14,167 bases of DNA. It comes from DASPTR01 sp964475545. GTDB lineage: Archaea > Thermoproteota > Bathyarchaeia > Bathyarchaeales > Bathycorpusculaceae. Made by a program: the position numbers and the translations under genes. Positions within the stretch are counted from its first letter, which is position 1, and each line of letters begins with the position of its first letter. The notes under the pieces are model-generated. The model was not told the DNA's origin, searched no databases, and saw only the letters and a program-made list of their open reading frames with translations. The stretch lies in the NCBI GenBank assembly GCA_964475545.1, contig CAYYXF010000026.1, forward strand, positions 1-14,167, given 5' to 3'. Of the stretch, positions 1-5,964 are shown piece by piece.

Positions 1-41
1 CCACGCTGACGACCCGGGTTCAAATCTCGGCGACCGCACCA
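1..41 (+). tRNA. tRNA 3' portion, probably tRNA-Gly (NCC), cut by the window edge
   Basis: The 3' half of a tRNA is visible. The T stem CCGGG (14-18) and CTCGG (26-30, one G-U pair) enclose the loop TTCAAAT. The 3' acceptor strand CGACCGC follows at 31-37, then discriminator A38 and an encoded CCA (39-41). With a 4-nt variable region the window opens at anticodon positions 35-36 (CC), followed by A37 and C38, matching the CTNCCAC loop usual for archaeal tRNA-Gly. The inferred 5' acceptor strand is GCGGTCG. The isotype is inference: another variable-loop length or an anticodon intron would change it. That this is a tRNA 3' end is close to certain. Confidence 0.85.
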
Positions 42-49
42 CAAGATCC

Positions 50-74
50 GCACACTCGCGCGCGCGAAATGTGC
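50..74 (+). other. GC-rich hairpin just downstream of the tRNA
   Basis: GCACA (50-54) pairs with TGTGC (70-74). Inside it, TCGC (56-59) pairs with GCGA (64-67) around a GCGC loop, with a small C/AA internal loop between the stems. The core is a run of five CG dinucleotides forming a 12-bp palindrome (56-67). It begins 8 nt after the tRNA CCA, so it would sit in the tRNA 3' trailer. A role in 3' processing or transcription termination is inference. Confidence 0.4.
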
Positions 75-421
75 CTGCGAACCAACAGACATTTTTGCAA
101 AAAGAAGTTTCATCAAGAGAGCCTTGTTCCCTTGGGAGAGCTCATTTTCTAGCTTCTACGCACAATTCGGCCATGCTACTAGTACGTTTTATGATTTTCA
201 AGCTCAATTCGTTGATATTTTGCATGAACCGGCGGGAATCTCGTTTGAAGCCTATCTCCTAAGAGGCAAAGCGCACGTATCCACACGCTCCTTCTCTGAA
301 GCCCGGCAAAAAAGCGGATGATAAGAGATAACCCCGTCAAAACTTGCTTCTTTTGTGCGTTATAACCCCTTCTGGCACCTCGCCTAGACAATGCAGCTTG
401 AAGTCTTCATGCTAAAAATGC
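75..421. other. Gene-poor stretch
   Basis: No coding sequence is supported here. Open frames of 60-70 codons exist on both strands, but they overlap one another, lack a convincing ribosome-binding site and do not read like folded proteins. No tRNA, repeat array or IS end was recognised. The right end leads into the promoter of the RHH gene. Confidence 0.5.
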
Positions 422-429
422 TTTTATGA
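422..429 (+). promoter_or_regulatory. TATA-like box for the RHH gene
   Basis: TTTTATGA lies 47-54 bp before the GTG at 476. Initiation about 25 bp downstream (near 450) would leave a short leader containing the GAGGGA Shine-Dalgarno motif and would exclude an ATG start at 431. Confidence 0.35.
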
Positions 430-475
430 ATTGAAATGCCAAATAGCACTCAAGAAGAATGTGAGAGGGATTTTT

Positions 476-643
476 GTGGCACGGAAAATAGTCAAGGTCT
501 ATCTAACTCCTGAACAGAAGAGACTCCTCGAAAGAATACGCCAGACTCTCGGCATGGACGAAAGCGAGATCTTACGTCATGCGTTCATGGAATTGGCTAC
601 AAGCCTTGGCTTGGTTACAGAAAGAGTTCACGGAAGAATTTGA
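476..643 (+). CDS. Small ribbon-helix-helix (CopG/Arc-like) protein
   Basis: This 55-residue protein has the plan of an RHH DNA-binding protein. A basic beta strand (ARKIVKVYL, residues 2-10) is followed by helix 1 (TPEQKRLLERIRQTLG, about 11-26). Then come a turn and helix 2, which starts at DESEILRHAFMELA (29-42). RHH proteins dimerise through the strand and bind short palindromic operators, often as repressors. I chose GTG 476 because GAGAGGGA lies at the right distance before it; the longer frame from ATG 431 lacks that signal. It stands alone, with a separate promoter before the next gene. Targets are unknown. The family call comes from pattern, not from a search. Confidence 0.7.
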   Translation: MARKIVKVYLTPEQKRLLERIRQTLGMDESEILRHAFMELATSLGLVTERVHGRI

Positions 644-700
644 TTCCTCGAAAGGAAGCCGAAGAGACTCGTTTCACCTTGAAAAGACTTGACAGACTAC

Positions 701-708
701 TTAAATAT
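701..708 (+). promoter_or_regulatory. TATA box, probably giving a leaderless mRNA
   Basis: TTAAATAT lies 23-30 bp before the ATG at 731. Archaeal transcription starts roughly 25 bp downstream of the TATA box, so the message should begin at or next to the start codon. No Shine-Dalgarno motif precedes that ATG, which agrees. Confidence 0.6.
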
Positions 709-730
709 CTTTGTAAGCTGATAGAACCCC

Positions 731-1165
731 ATGCAGATCAACGAAATAGAATTCACCAAGCTCGAGAAGGAACTTTCTGAAACAGGCAAACCCGCCTTGG
801 ATTACCTCGCTCCTGACATTGGAAAAGCCTACGTTGTGGCCATTACTAGAGAAAGATGCCCAGCATGCAAAAAACAGAAGCCAAAACTGGACAAACTCGC
901 GGCAACTCTAAAGCAGAAACACAGAGAAAAAATAGTCTTCATTCGAATTCACGTCAAACGTCCCCCTGACTCAGAAAAGGAATCATTAAGAAGCAAGAAT
1001 ATGTTTGGCCACTATTTCTATCCAACCAACCTTATTCTGCTAAGAACAAAAGACAGAGGAGCGATAGAACACTACAGAAACGCCTCACCGGACATGAGAG
1101 AGCTCAGAAAGAATATTGAGGCTGCCGTAGAAACTGCAACAATGATGAAAAAGGAAACTGACTAG
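731..1165 (+). CDS. Thioredoxin-fold protein with CPAC motif
   Basis: This is a 144-residue soluble protein. Strand AYVVAIT (33-39) leads into a redox motif C43-P-A-C46 at the start of a basic helix (KKQKPKLDKLAATLKQK). Strand KIVFIRIHV (67-75) and the cis-proline position Y97-P98-T99 before strand LILLRT complete the thioredoxin pattern. The CPAC spacing resembles protein-disulfide-reductase-type active sites, so thiol-disulfide exchange in the cytoplasm is likely. The first 30 residues and the charged segment 76-92 are additions to a bare thioredoxin. There is no signal peptide. It is preceded by its own TATA box and appears leaderless. No thioredoxin reductase lies beside it, so its electron donor is unknown. 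Confidence 0.75.
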   Translation: MQINEIEFTKLEKELSETGKPALDYLAPDIGKAYVVAITRERCPACKKQKPKLDKLAATLKQKHREKIVFIRIHVKRPPDSEKESLRSKNMFGHYFYPTNLILLRTKDRGAIEHYRNASPDMRELRKNIEAAVETATMMKKETD

Positions 1166-1285
1166 CATTGGGTTTCAGACGACAAAGAAGAAAACACGAA
1201 CTATCTGAAATTCGGAATGCGGCTTGTATGCTTAGGCTTGCCAAATTGATGAACCCTGCTTGCGCCGTTCAAGTTCCTCATTATT

Positions 1286-1293
1286 CATAAATA
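1286..1293 (+). promoter_or_regulatory. TATA-like box for the SRPBCC gene
   Basis: CATAAATA lies 39-46 bp before the ATG at 1332. It would place the transcript start near 1313 and leave a leader of about 15-20 nt. Confidence 0.5.
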
Positions 1294-1331
1294 GTGCACC
1301 TCGATTTAATGTGTGCTGATTGTGAGCTGAT

Positions 1332-1760
1332 ATGAGTGCAAAGGTTACAACAATACGACAGAAAACGTTTGTTCCAGCTACTCCCGATGAGGTTTACGAC
1401 GCGTTTATGGACGCCAAGAAGCATTCGGCGTTTACGGGTAGCAAAGCAACAAGTGATCCGAAGGTTGGCGGGAAGTTTACCGCTTGGGATGGGTACATTT
1501 CAGGCAAGAATCTTGAATTAGAAAGGGGAAAGAAGATCGTGCAAGAATGGTCGACGACGGATTGGCCAGATGCATCTCCCCCCTCCAAGCTGGAACTGAC
1601 TTTCAAGAATACAAAGGGTGGCACTGAAATATCAATGATTCACTCAAACGTGCCTCCCGAGCAGGCTGACGACCTTGCGGAAGGATGGGTTGAGTTTTAC
1701 TGGAAGCCACTGGAAGAATACTTCACGAAACAGAGTCGTAAAAGTTCAGAAATAAGATGA
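1332..1760 (+). CDS. SRPBCC / AHSA1-like (START fold) protein
   Basis: This 142-residue soluble protein matches the AHSA1-like branch of the SRPBCC superfamily. The opening KTFVPATPDEVYDAFMDA (11-28) is the first strand and helix of the fold. The segment GGKFTAWDGYISGKNLEL (46-63), then KKIVQEWSTTDWPDASP, is the typical middle sheet. The end GWVEFYWKPLEEYF (118-131) is the long C-terminal helix lining the hydrophobic pocket. Members range from Hsp90 co-chaperone homologues to small-molecule-binding or stress proteins, so the family is clear but the ligand is not. Length is normal for a single-domain member. It has its own promoter, and no co-transcribed partner is evident. A plus-two-frame open frame inside it is a shadow. 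Confidence 0.85.
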   Translation: MSAKVTTIRQKTFVPATPDEVYDAFMDAKKHSAFTGSKATSDPKVGGKFTAWDGYISGKNLELERGKKIVQEWSTTDWPDASPPSKLELTFKNTKGGTEISMIHSNVPPEQADDLAEGWVEFYWKPLEEYFTKQSRKSSEIR

Positions 1761-1787
1761 TGTACAATCAGTGCGCTATGCTGTCAG

Positions 1788-2660
1788 CTAATTGATCATT
1801 TGTGCTACTGTCAGGGTCACGTCCTGCAATGGTTTGCCGTCCCCCGGAGTATCTACAGGCACTTGATTAATCGCGTCCACGACGCTCATGCCTTCTGTTA
1901 CCATGCCAAAAACCGAGTAATTACTATCCAAGTTCAAAGCGTTCGCATCGTTTAAGTTTATGAAAAACTGGCTTGTAGCAGAGTCGGGATCGCTTGTTTT
2001 TGCCATGGCCACCGACCCCCGCACGTTGCTGTGCTTGTTAGGAAGTTCATCCGGAATCGTGGGCACTGTTATTCCCTTGGACGTAGCATCTCCACCCTGA
2101 ATCACAAAGCCCGGAGCAACCCGGTGGAAGATGGTTCCGTCATACACTTTCGTTTTTACAAGATTCTTGAAGTTTCCCGTTGTAATAGGCATGTCGTCAT
2201 ACAACTCGATCGTTATGTTACCCATGCTTGTCATGAGGCGAACCCTATTTGAATCGACAAGAAGGTTCTGCAGTGTAATTCTGTTCCAATTGTTGCTGCT
2301 ATCATTGCACCAGAACCTCCAGCGAACAACGTTTCCAATTGTGCCGTTCAGTGTCTTCGTCACGTTGGAATACGCGAATGTTGAGTTCACAAAATTGGAG
2401 AAAGATGCCCACGTGTCATTGGTGAACGTGCCAGTGTTGTTCGTTCCAAGAATGTAGCCGCTCACATTTACGTTATCGGTCCATAGGACTTTGAAGGTGC
2501 AAGAGGAACCTGGGCTTGTCGGGCTGGCTGAAATATTAGAATATGTTGGAGGGCTCGAATCAGGGCTACCCATAAACTGATAGACGACGACTGCAGCGAT
2601 AATTACTAAAACAATGCCTATGACCGCAAATATTTTGCTGATGGCGGATTCAGTTTTCAT
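1788..2660 (-). CDS. Membrane-anchored, extracytoplasmic cyclophilin-type peptidyl-prolyl isomerase
   Basis: This 290-residue protein has three parts. Residues 10-28 are a hydrophobic N-terminal anchor. Residues 32-128 form an Ig-like linker domain rich in N-glycosylation sequons, with two Cys (C54, C118) that could form a disulfide. Residues 139-290 are a cyclophilin domain. Its core motifs are present: FHRVAPGFVIQGGD (178-191, with the catalytic Arg180), SQFFINL (230-236) and YSVFGMV (248-254). Tyr replaces the active-site His of eukaryotic cyclophilins, as is usual in prokaryotes. It should catalyse proline isomerisation in exported proteins. An in-frame ATG 33 bp upstream overlaps the TATA box and cannot be transcribed, so I start at 2660. 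Ten N-X-S/T sites fit an exported, glycosylated archaeal protein. Confidence 0.9.
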   Translation of the reverse strand: MKTESAISKIFAVIGIVLVIIAAVVVYQFMGSPDSSPPTYSNISASPTSPGSSCTFKVLWTDNVNVSGYILGTNNTGTFTNDTWASFSNFVNSTFAYSNVTKTLNGTIGNVVRWRFWCNDSSNNWNRITLQNLLVDSNRVRLMTSMGNITIELYDDMPITTGNFKNLVKTKVYDGTIFHRVAPGFVIQGGDATSKGITVPTIPDELPNKHSNVRGSVAMAKTSDPDSATSQFFINLNDANALNLDSNYSVFGMVTEGMSVVDAINQVPVDTPGDGKPLQDVTLTVAQMIN

Positions 2661-2680
2661 AGAATAACCCTCAGCCGAGA

Positions 2681-2690
2681 AATATATAAG
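2681..2690 (-). promoter_or_regulatory. TATA box of the cyclophilin gene
   Basis: On the minus strand CTTATATATT lies 21-30 bp before the ATG at 2660, so transcription should start at or just before that codon. This excludes the in-frame ATG at 2693, which lies on the upstream side of the box. Confidence 0.65.
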
Positions 2691-2788
2691 CATGTTTCCA
2701 GCGGTGAGTCAAGTTTCGCCGTGCATCACGCATTTTTTCCCTGAAACCAAGATCGCAAGTGTGTTTCTCTCTTGATGTTTCATTATGA

Positions 2789-2835
2789 CTCTGCAATTCC
2801 ACAGATTCGTTTTGCCAGAACCTGTGGGAGCAGAG
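2789..2835. repeat. Interrupted 12-bp inverted repeat before the cupin promoter
   Basis: CTCTGC (2789-2794) is complementary to GCAGAG (2830-2835), and CCACAG (2799-2804) to CTGTGG (2822-2827). Together they give 12 pairs with a 4/2-nt internal loop and a 17-nt apical loop. The right arm ends one base before the TATA-like box of the cupin gene. It may be an operator or a structured RNA; the sequence alone does not decide. Confidence 0.45.
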
Positions 2836-2836
2836 G

Positions 2837-2844
2837 TTTTAAGA
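2837..2844 (+). promoter_or_regulatory. TATA-like box for the cupin gene
   Basis: TTTTAAGA would start transcription near 2866, leaving a leader of about 16 nt before the TTG at 2882. Confidence 0.4.
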
Positions 2845-2881
2845 TGCGTCGCTCACACTATTATCTGGTTGAGTGTAGAAT

Positions 2882-3217
2882 TTGAAGGAGATTCTGAAGA
2901 ATTGGGGTAAAGAACTTTGGATAGCTGAGGAAGCAGAGTACGGAGGCAAAATCCTGATCATAAAAGAAAACATGGGCACGTCTCAGCATTTTCATAAAGA
3001 TAAGAAGGAAACTATATACTGCTTCAAAGGCCTGGTAGACATAATACTTGCTGATAAAATAGTCACCCTGAGAGAAGGCAATGACATTACGCTTCTTCCG
3101 AAAACAATACACCGCATAATGGGAAAGAAAGATTCGGTACTTTTTGAAGTCTCAACCCCACAGCTAGCTGACGTTGTCAGAATACAGGAGAGCATGAAGA
3201 AAACAGACAAGGCCTGA
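2882..3217 (+). CDS. Single-domain cupin protein
   Basis: This is a 111-residue cupin. Motif 1 is complete: G32-T-S-Q-H36-F-H38, then E43 and G50. Motif 2 is EGNDITLLPKTIHRI (65-79), supplying the fourth metal ligand His77. The metal set is therefore His36, His38, Glu43 and His77. The opening NWGKELWIAE resembles the phosphomannose-isomerase-like cupins, which act on sugar phosphates, but single-domain cupins have many roles and the substrate cannot be told. An in-frame stop lies 6 bp upstream (2876-2878), so the start must be TTG 2882 or later. Starting at TTG keeps the conserved N-terminal strand. A T-rich tract follows the stop. It is transcribed divergently from the cyclophilin. Confidence 0.85.
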   Translation: MKEILKNWGKELWIAEEAEYGGKILIIKENMGTSQHFHKDKKETIYCFKGLVDIILADKIVTLREGNDITLLPKTIHRIMGKKDSVLFEVSTPQLADVVRIQESMKKTDKA

Positions 3218-3234
3218 AAATGTGATAGCCCCCA

Positions 3235-3249
3235 TTTTTCTTTCTTTTT
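3235..3249 (+). terminator. T-rich archaeal terminator after the cupin gene
   Basis: Bases 3235-3249 are 13 T and 2 C, starting 17 nt after the cupin stop. Archaeal RNA polymerase terminates at such T-rich tracts without needing a hairpin. Confidence 0.6.
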
Positions 3250-3467
3250 GCCTGTAGCACGTATACTGAAGGTGCGATTAGAAACGTCTTGCAACCTGTG
3301 TGCTATTCAACCAAGAGAAGCCTAGACTGAATATACAAGAGACCCTGATTGCGACACCATTGTAGTATGGCACAGGCATCAGGAGAATGGAGTGCCCACA
3401 AATCTCGCTCACAACATTAAGTCTGACGTTGACCTGACTGCGGGATACAGAGCTTCTTTCCGCAACG
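3250..3467. other. Intergenic stretch without a recognisable gene
   Basis: Together with the flanking terminator and promoter this is a gap of about 340 bases between two genes. A 106-codon minus-strand open frame spans 3278-3598, but it overlaps the promoter and start of the next gene and is low-complexity in composition. I do not accept it as a gene. No RNA gene or repeat was recognised. Confidence 0.4.
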
Positions 3468-3475
3468 TTTATATC
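3468..3475 (+). promoter_or_regulatory. TATA box for the small membrane protein gene
   Basis: TTTATATC predicts a transcript start near 3500, directly at the left end of the inverted repeat at 3501-3522. Confidence 0.5.
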
Positions 3476-3500
3476 GTAAGATGTCATATTGTAATTATCG

Positions 3501-3522
3501 ATATGTCTGAAAACAGACATAT
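3501..3522. repeat. Perfect 9-bp inverted repeat at a predicted transcription start
   Basis: ATATGTCTG (3501-3509) and CAGACATAT (3514-3522) are exact reverse complements around AAAA. The right arm overlaps CATATTGTA (3518-3526), which also occurs at 3485-3493 as a direct repeat 33 bp upstream. It sits about 25-45 bp after the TATA box. It may be a repressor operator blocking RNA polymerase, or a 5'-terminal mRNA hairpin. Confidence 0.55.
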
Positions 3523-3560
3523 TGTATACAAGCAGAACACAAATACACATGGTGAAAATC

Positions 3561-3902
3561 ATGTTGCTTGAAATAATGTTGGAGATACTTGTTCCCACAT
3601 TATGGGCTTGTCTTGCAGTCTACACAGCATGGTATTTTACGTCAGCAAAACACTATGCTCCAATAACGCGTAAAGAAGCAAGAACACTGTGGCACATCCA
3701 CAAGCATGATGCTGAATGCAGCGGGAAGAAGTGCACAGAAATTAGACGCGGGGGCAAAATCATAGGTTTCGAATGCGAATGCGGATACAAGCACGTGCAA
3801 AAACGCCCATTAATAATCCCCACTCCGACACATAACATCAAATTGCCAGACCCTGAGTATTCAACAGTTGACAATGTACGCACTGGTTACAAGTCAAAGT
3901 AA
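3561..3902 (+). CDS. Small membrane protein with Cys/His cluster, function unknown
   Basis: I do not recognise a named family for this 113-residue protein. It has one N-terminal hydrophobic segment (about 5-26). A cytoplasmic-looking domain follows with H45-I-H47-K-H49-D50, C53-x4-C58, and C72-E-C74. Two cysteine pairs separated by 13 residues, flanked by histidines, suggest a compact zinc-binding ribbon tethered to the membrane. The tail is proline-rich and polar. ATG 3561 was chosen because GGTGA (3551-3555) lies 5 nt before it. ATG 3549 and TTG 3522 are in frame, but TTG 3522 overlaps the inverted repeat. The leader would be about 60 nt, unusually long for this window, which points to regulation. 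Confidence 0.6.
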   Translation: MLLEIMLEILVPTLWACLAVYTAWYFTSAKHYAPITRKEARTLWHIHKHDAECSGKKCTEIRRGGKIIGFECECGYKHVQKRPLIIPTPTHNIKLPDPEYSTVDNVRTGYKSK

Positions 3903-3938
3903 ACGCTAACGTTGAAAAGCGAAGCTCTCATAGAAGGC

Positions 3939-3955
3939 TATTGGTGCCACCAATA
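3939..3955. repeat. 17-bp perfect palindrome (8-1-8)
   Basis: TATTGGTG (3939-3946) and CACCAATA (3948-3955) are exact reverse complements around a single C. With no loop it cannot fold well as RNA, so a protein-binding dyad is the more natural reading. It lies 37 bp past a stop codon and about 200 bp before the next promoter. Confidence 0.4.
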
Positions 3956-4023
3956 ATCAAAGTCTGAGTCTGGCATGGACTGCACGGCACTTGCGCCCAT
4001 TGCTCACTATCGCTGAGCTCTCA

Positions 4024-4041
4024 TTTTTCAGACTCTTTTTT
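4024..4041 (+). terminator. T-rich tracts, probable terminator
   Basis: A T5 run (4024-4028) and a T7 run (4035-4041) lie about 125 bp after the small membrane protein gene, in the pattern of archaeal termination sites. Confidence 0.4.
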
Positions 4042-4156
4042 GGCACAATATGCTACCTTTCACACAGTCCTCACATTGAATGTGGAACAAGCAAACTCGC
4101 AAGCGCGAGCTTCAATGCACCTACTCATTCCCGAGCTTTTGGTTCTAGCGCAAGTC

Positions 4157-4164
4157 TTTAATAA
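4157..4164 (+). promoter_or_regulatory. TATA-like box for the surface-protein gene
   Basis: TTTAATAA lies 38-45 bp before the ATG at 4202. The predicted leader of about 17 nt would contain the TTGGTGA Shine-Dalgarno motif. Confidence 0.5.
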
Positions 4165-4201
4165 CAAACAGTGGACCAAATAGGGATTTGGTGAAAATTC
4201 A

Positions 4202-5530
4202 ATGTCCCGCTATTCGTCCAAGCGTCAATTGGTTATCAACGCAATGTTCGTGTCAACCGTACTCATCTTTACTGCTCAAGTCTTTATGATTGGAGTTTCG
4301 GTTTCGCCGAGATCGAGTTTTTCAGGAGTTGTGTATGCTGAACCCGGAGTACCTGTTTATGGCGCAATGATCTCTGCATCTGGACCCCAAGGGGACGGAT
4401 ATGCCATCACCAATCCTTCAGGGCAGTACAGCATTAATGAAGGATTAGGAACGGGCACATACAACGTGACTGCAGTGGCTATAGGGTATCTCCAGGCAGA
4501 AGTCGAAAACGTGCAGGTTACAGTCGGACAAACGACCTCAAACGTAAACTTCGACTTGCAGCGCTCAGGAGGCATTTCTGGAAAAGTGACTGATACGATT
4601 TCTGGACAACCCTTAAAAGACGTTATGGTGATGGCGATTCCTGTAGGCGGCGGAACATTCGGTTGGGTTGCCTCCACAGACGCGGATGGAAACTATCTTC
4701 TGGCCACCAACCTTGTAAATGGAAATTACAACGTATCTGTTCCACTGCCTGAAAATCACGTTCCAAAAATGGTAGGTCCGATAAGCGTAACAGTCGGAGC
4801 TGAGACCAAAAATGTCAATGTTCCACTTGAGCGCTCAGGGATAGTCTCCGGCAGGGTGACTGCCGCTCCAAGCGGACAACCTTTGGTTGGTGCATATGTC
4901 ATCGCATCTTCGAGCACGTATGGCTACTTTGGTTCAGCCCAAACCAATGCAACTGGCTACTACAGGATAACAACCGGACTGGGAACTGGCACCTACACAG
5001 TCATGGCATGGTATAACACGAGTTACTCTAACCCTGCGGACGCGAGCGTTGCGGCAGGAGTAGAGACTCCTAACGTTGACTTCACAATAACTGTCTCCCC
5101 TCCAGTGCCATCGGGAATAATCATGGGCAGCGTCACAGATACGGACAGCAAGCCAATATATAATGCCCATGTGACGGCTGATGGCCAAACGACACTTGGC
5201 TACGGAGACGCATACACCGACGCTAACGGCAACTATGTCATATCAAGTGGCTTACAGACAGACACTTACACCGTATCTGCCTCTGCTACAGGCTTCTCTA
5301 CCGGAAGCATAAGTGGAGTAAGCGTAACAGTTAGCCAAGTAACCACAGTCGCAAATCTGCAGCTAAGCAGGATCCCGCCGGCCCAATCGGGAACGATTTC
5401 AGGCGCGGTTCAGGGAGAAGCAAACCCTATACCAGAACTGCAGTATCCAATCGCCATTCTGCTGCTTACCACACTTGCCGCAATCATCCTCGCAAAATCA
5501 CTCAAGGTCAAAACCGAAAAACGCCAATAG
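4202..5530 (+). CDS. Cell-surface protein with four carboxypeptidase-regulatory-like repeats and C-terminal anchor
   Basis: This 442-residue protein is built for the cell surface. A signal segment (about 12-32) is followed by four tandem beta-sandwich units at about 39-120, 124-210, 214-298 and 305-389. Each unit has the SG-x-V opening, a G-N/Y-Y strand in the middle and a TYTV/NYNV strand, as in carboxypeptidase-regulatory-like (CarboxypepD_reg) domains. Residues 396-404 start a fifth unit that stops abruptly. The end has PELQ (411-414), a hydrophobic helix (415-433) and a basic tail, the layout of archaeal C-terminal surface-sorting or anchor signals. Such repeats serve adhesion or envelope scaffolding; no catalytic domain is present. 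The start has GGTGA 8 nt upstream. It has its own promoter. Confidence 0.85.
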   Translation: MSRYSSKRQLVINAMFVSTVLIFTAQVFMIGVSVSPRSSFSGVVYAEPGVPVYGAMISASGPQGDGYAITNPSGQYSINEGLGTGTYNVTAVAIGYLQAEVENVQVTVGQTTSNVNFDLQRSGGISGKVTDTISGQPLKDVMVMAIPVGGGTFGWVASTDADGNYLLATNLVNGNYNVSVPLPENHVPKMVGPISVTVGAETKNVNVPLERSGIVSGRVTAAPSGQPLVGAYVIASSSTYGYFGSAQTNATGYYRITTGLGTGTYTVMAWYNTSYSNPADASVAAGVETPNVDFTITVSPPVPSGIIMGSVTDTDSKPIYNAHVTADGQTTLGYGDAYTDANGNYVISSGLQTDTYTVSASATGFSTGSISGVSVTVSQVTTVANLQLSRIPPAQSGTISGAVQGEANPIPELQYPIAILLLTTLAAIILAKSLKVKTEKRQ

Positions 5531-5686
5531 GAAAGCAAGCAAATCGGCACTCGGCCCACCCTACTTTTTGCGTTAGAGCCCTTTCCAAGATCAGCCTTCA
5601 GACTCTGGTTTTGTTGCATGCAATTCACATTTTCTAGAGAACCACGTGTGCAATCGTTGCCTAAATGAATTGGATGAGGATAAGAA

Positions 5687-5694
5687 TTAAATAG
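5687..5694 (+). promoter_or_regulatory. TATA box for the 66-residue gene
   Basis: TTAAATAG predicts initiation near 5716-5720, giving a leader of about 33 nt that contains GAGGTGA. A start at the ATG at 5700 would precede this transcript start. Confidence 0.55.
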
Positions 5695-5750
5695 TCTCGA
5701 TGTTCATAGAAGTGCTCTTGAACCACGGATTTAATCGAGGTGATAAACGA

Positions 5751-5951
5751 ATGGTCAGAGAAGGAAGAGGACGATTATTCAGGAGAAAGGACGGAAAATA
5801 CCTGGTCTATCTGCCGCTGGATCTAGCTGAAGACAGCATGTTCCCATTCAAAGATTTCAGCAAGACAAAAAGAGGCGCTGATTCTGTCGCACTCAAAATA
5901 AGCTTCAAGCCAGGAGACAACAAGCTGCTAGTGGAGAAATGGAGCTCGTAG
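5751..5951 (+). CDS. Conserved-looking small basic protein, function unknown
   Basis: I recognise no named family for this 66-residue protein. It opens with a basic strand-rich segment (EGRGRLFRRKDGKYLVYLPLDLAED, residues 4-28). It ends with a second strand pair (SVALKISFKPGDNKLLVEKW). The shape, with a short K-D-G turn, a LPLDLAED loop and then a GDNKLLVE hairpin, recalls AbrB/SpoVT-like swapped-hairpin DNA-binding proteins, but this is only a resemblance. ATG 5751 is preceded at 7 nt by GAGGTGA, one of the best Shine-Dalgarno motifs in the window. The 17-codon upstream extension to 5700 is rejected because it begins before the predicted transcript start. It is monocistronic. Confidence 0.65.
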   Translation: MVREGRGRLFRRKDGKYLVYLPLDLAEDSMFPFKDFSKTKRGADSVALKISFKPGDNKLLVEKWSS

Positions 5952-5964
5952 CAAAGGCACGATC

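Larger units (their letters stand above)
3903..4156. other. Intergenic stretch with a palindrome and T tracts
   Basis: No gene is supported. It holds a 17-bp dyad (3939-3955), T tracts at 4024-4028 and 4035-4041 that probably end the upstream transcript, and a small hairpin CTCGC/GCGAG around AAGC near 4096-4109. Confidence 0.4.

Noticed and set aside
71..391. Three overlapping 60-70 codon frames on both strands in the left gap
   Set aside because: They overlap each other, lack ribosome-binding sites and TATA boxes at fitting distance, and show no recognisable fold.
431..475. N-terminal extension of the small RHH protein to ATG 431
   Set aside because: The TATA-like box at 422-429 would start transcription beyond 431, and the good Shine-Dalgarno motif lies before GTG 476.
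3278..3598. 106-codon minus-strand frame
   Set aside because: It covers the promoter, inverted repeat and first codons of the plus-strand membrane protein gene and does not resemble a protein family.
4202..5530. Tandem DNA repeats in the surface-protein gene as a possible CRISPR or satellite array
   Set aside because: The repetition is at protein level with diverged codons and units of about 85-90 residues; there are no uniform direct repeats with spacers.
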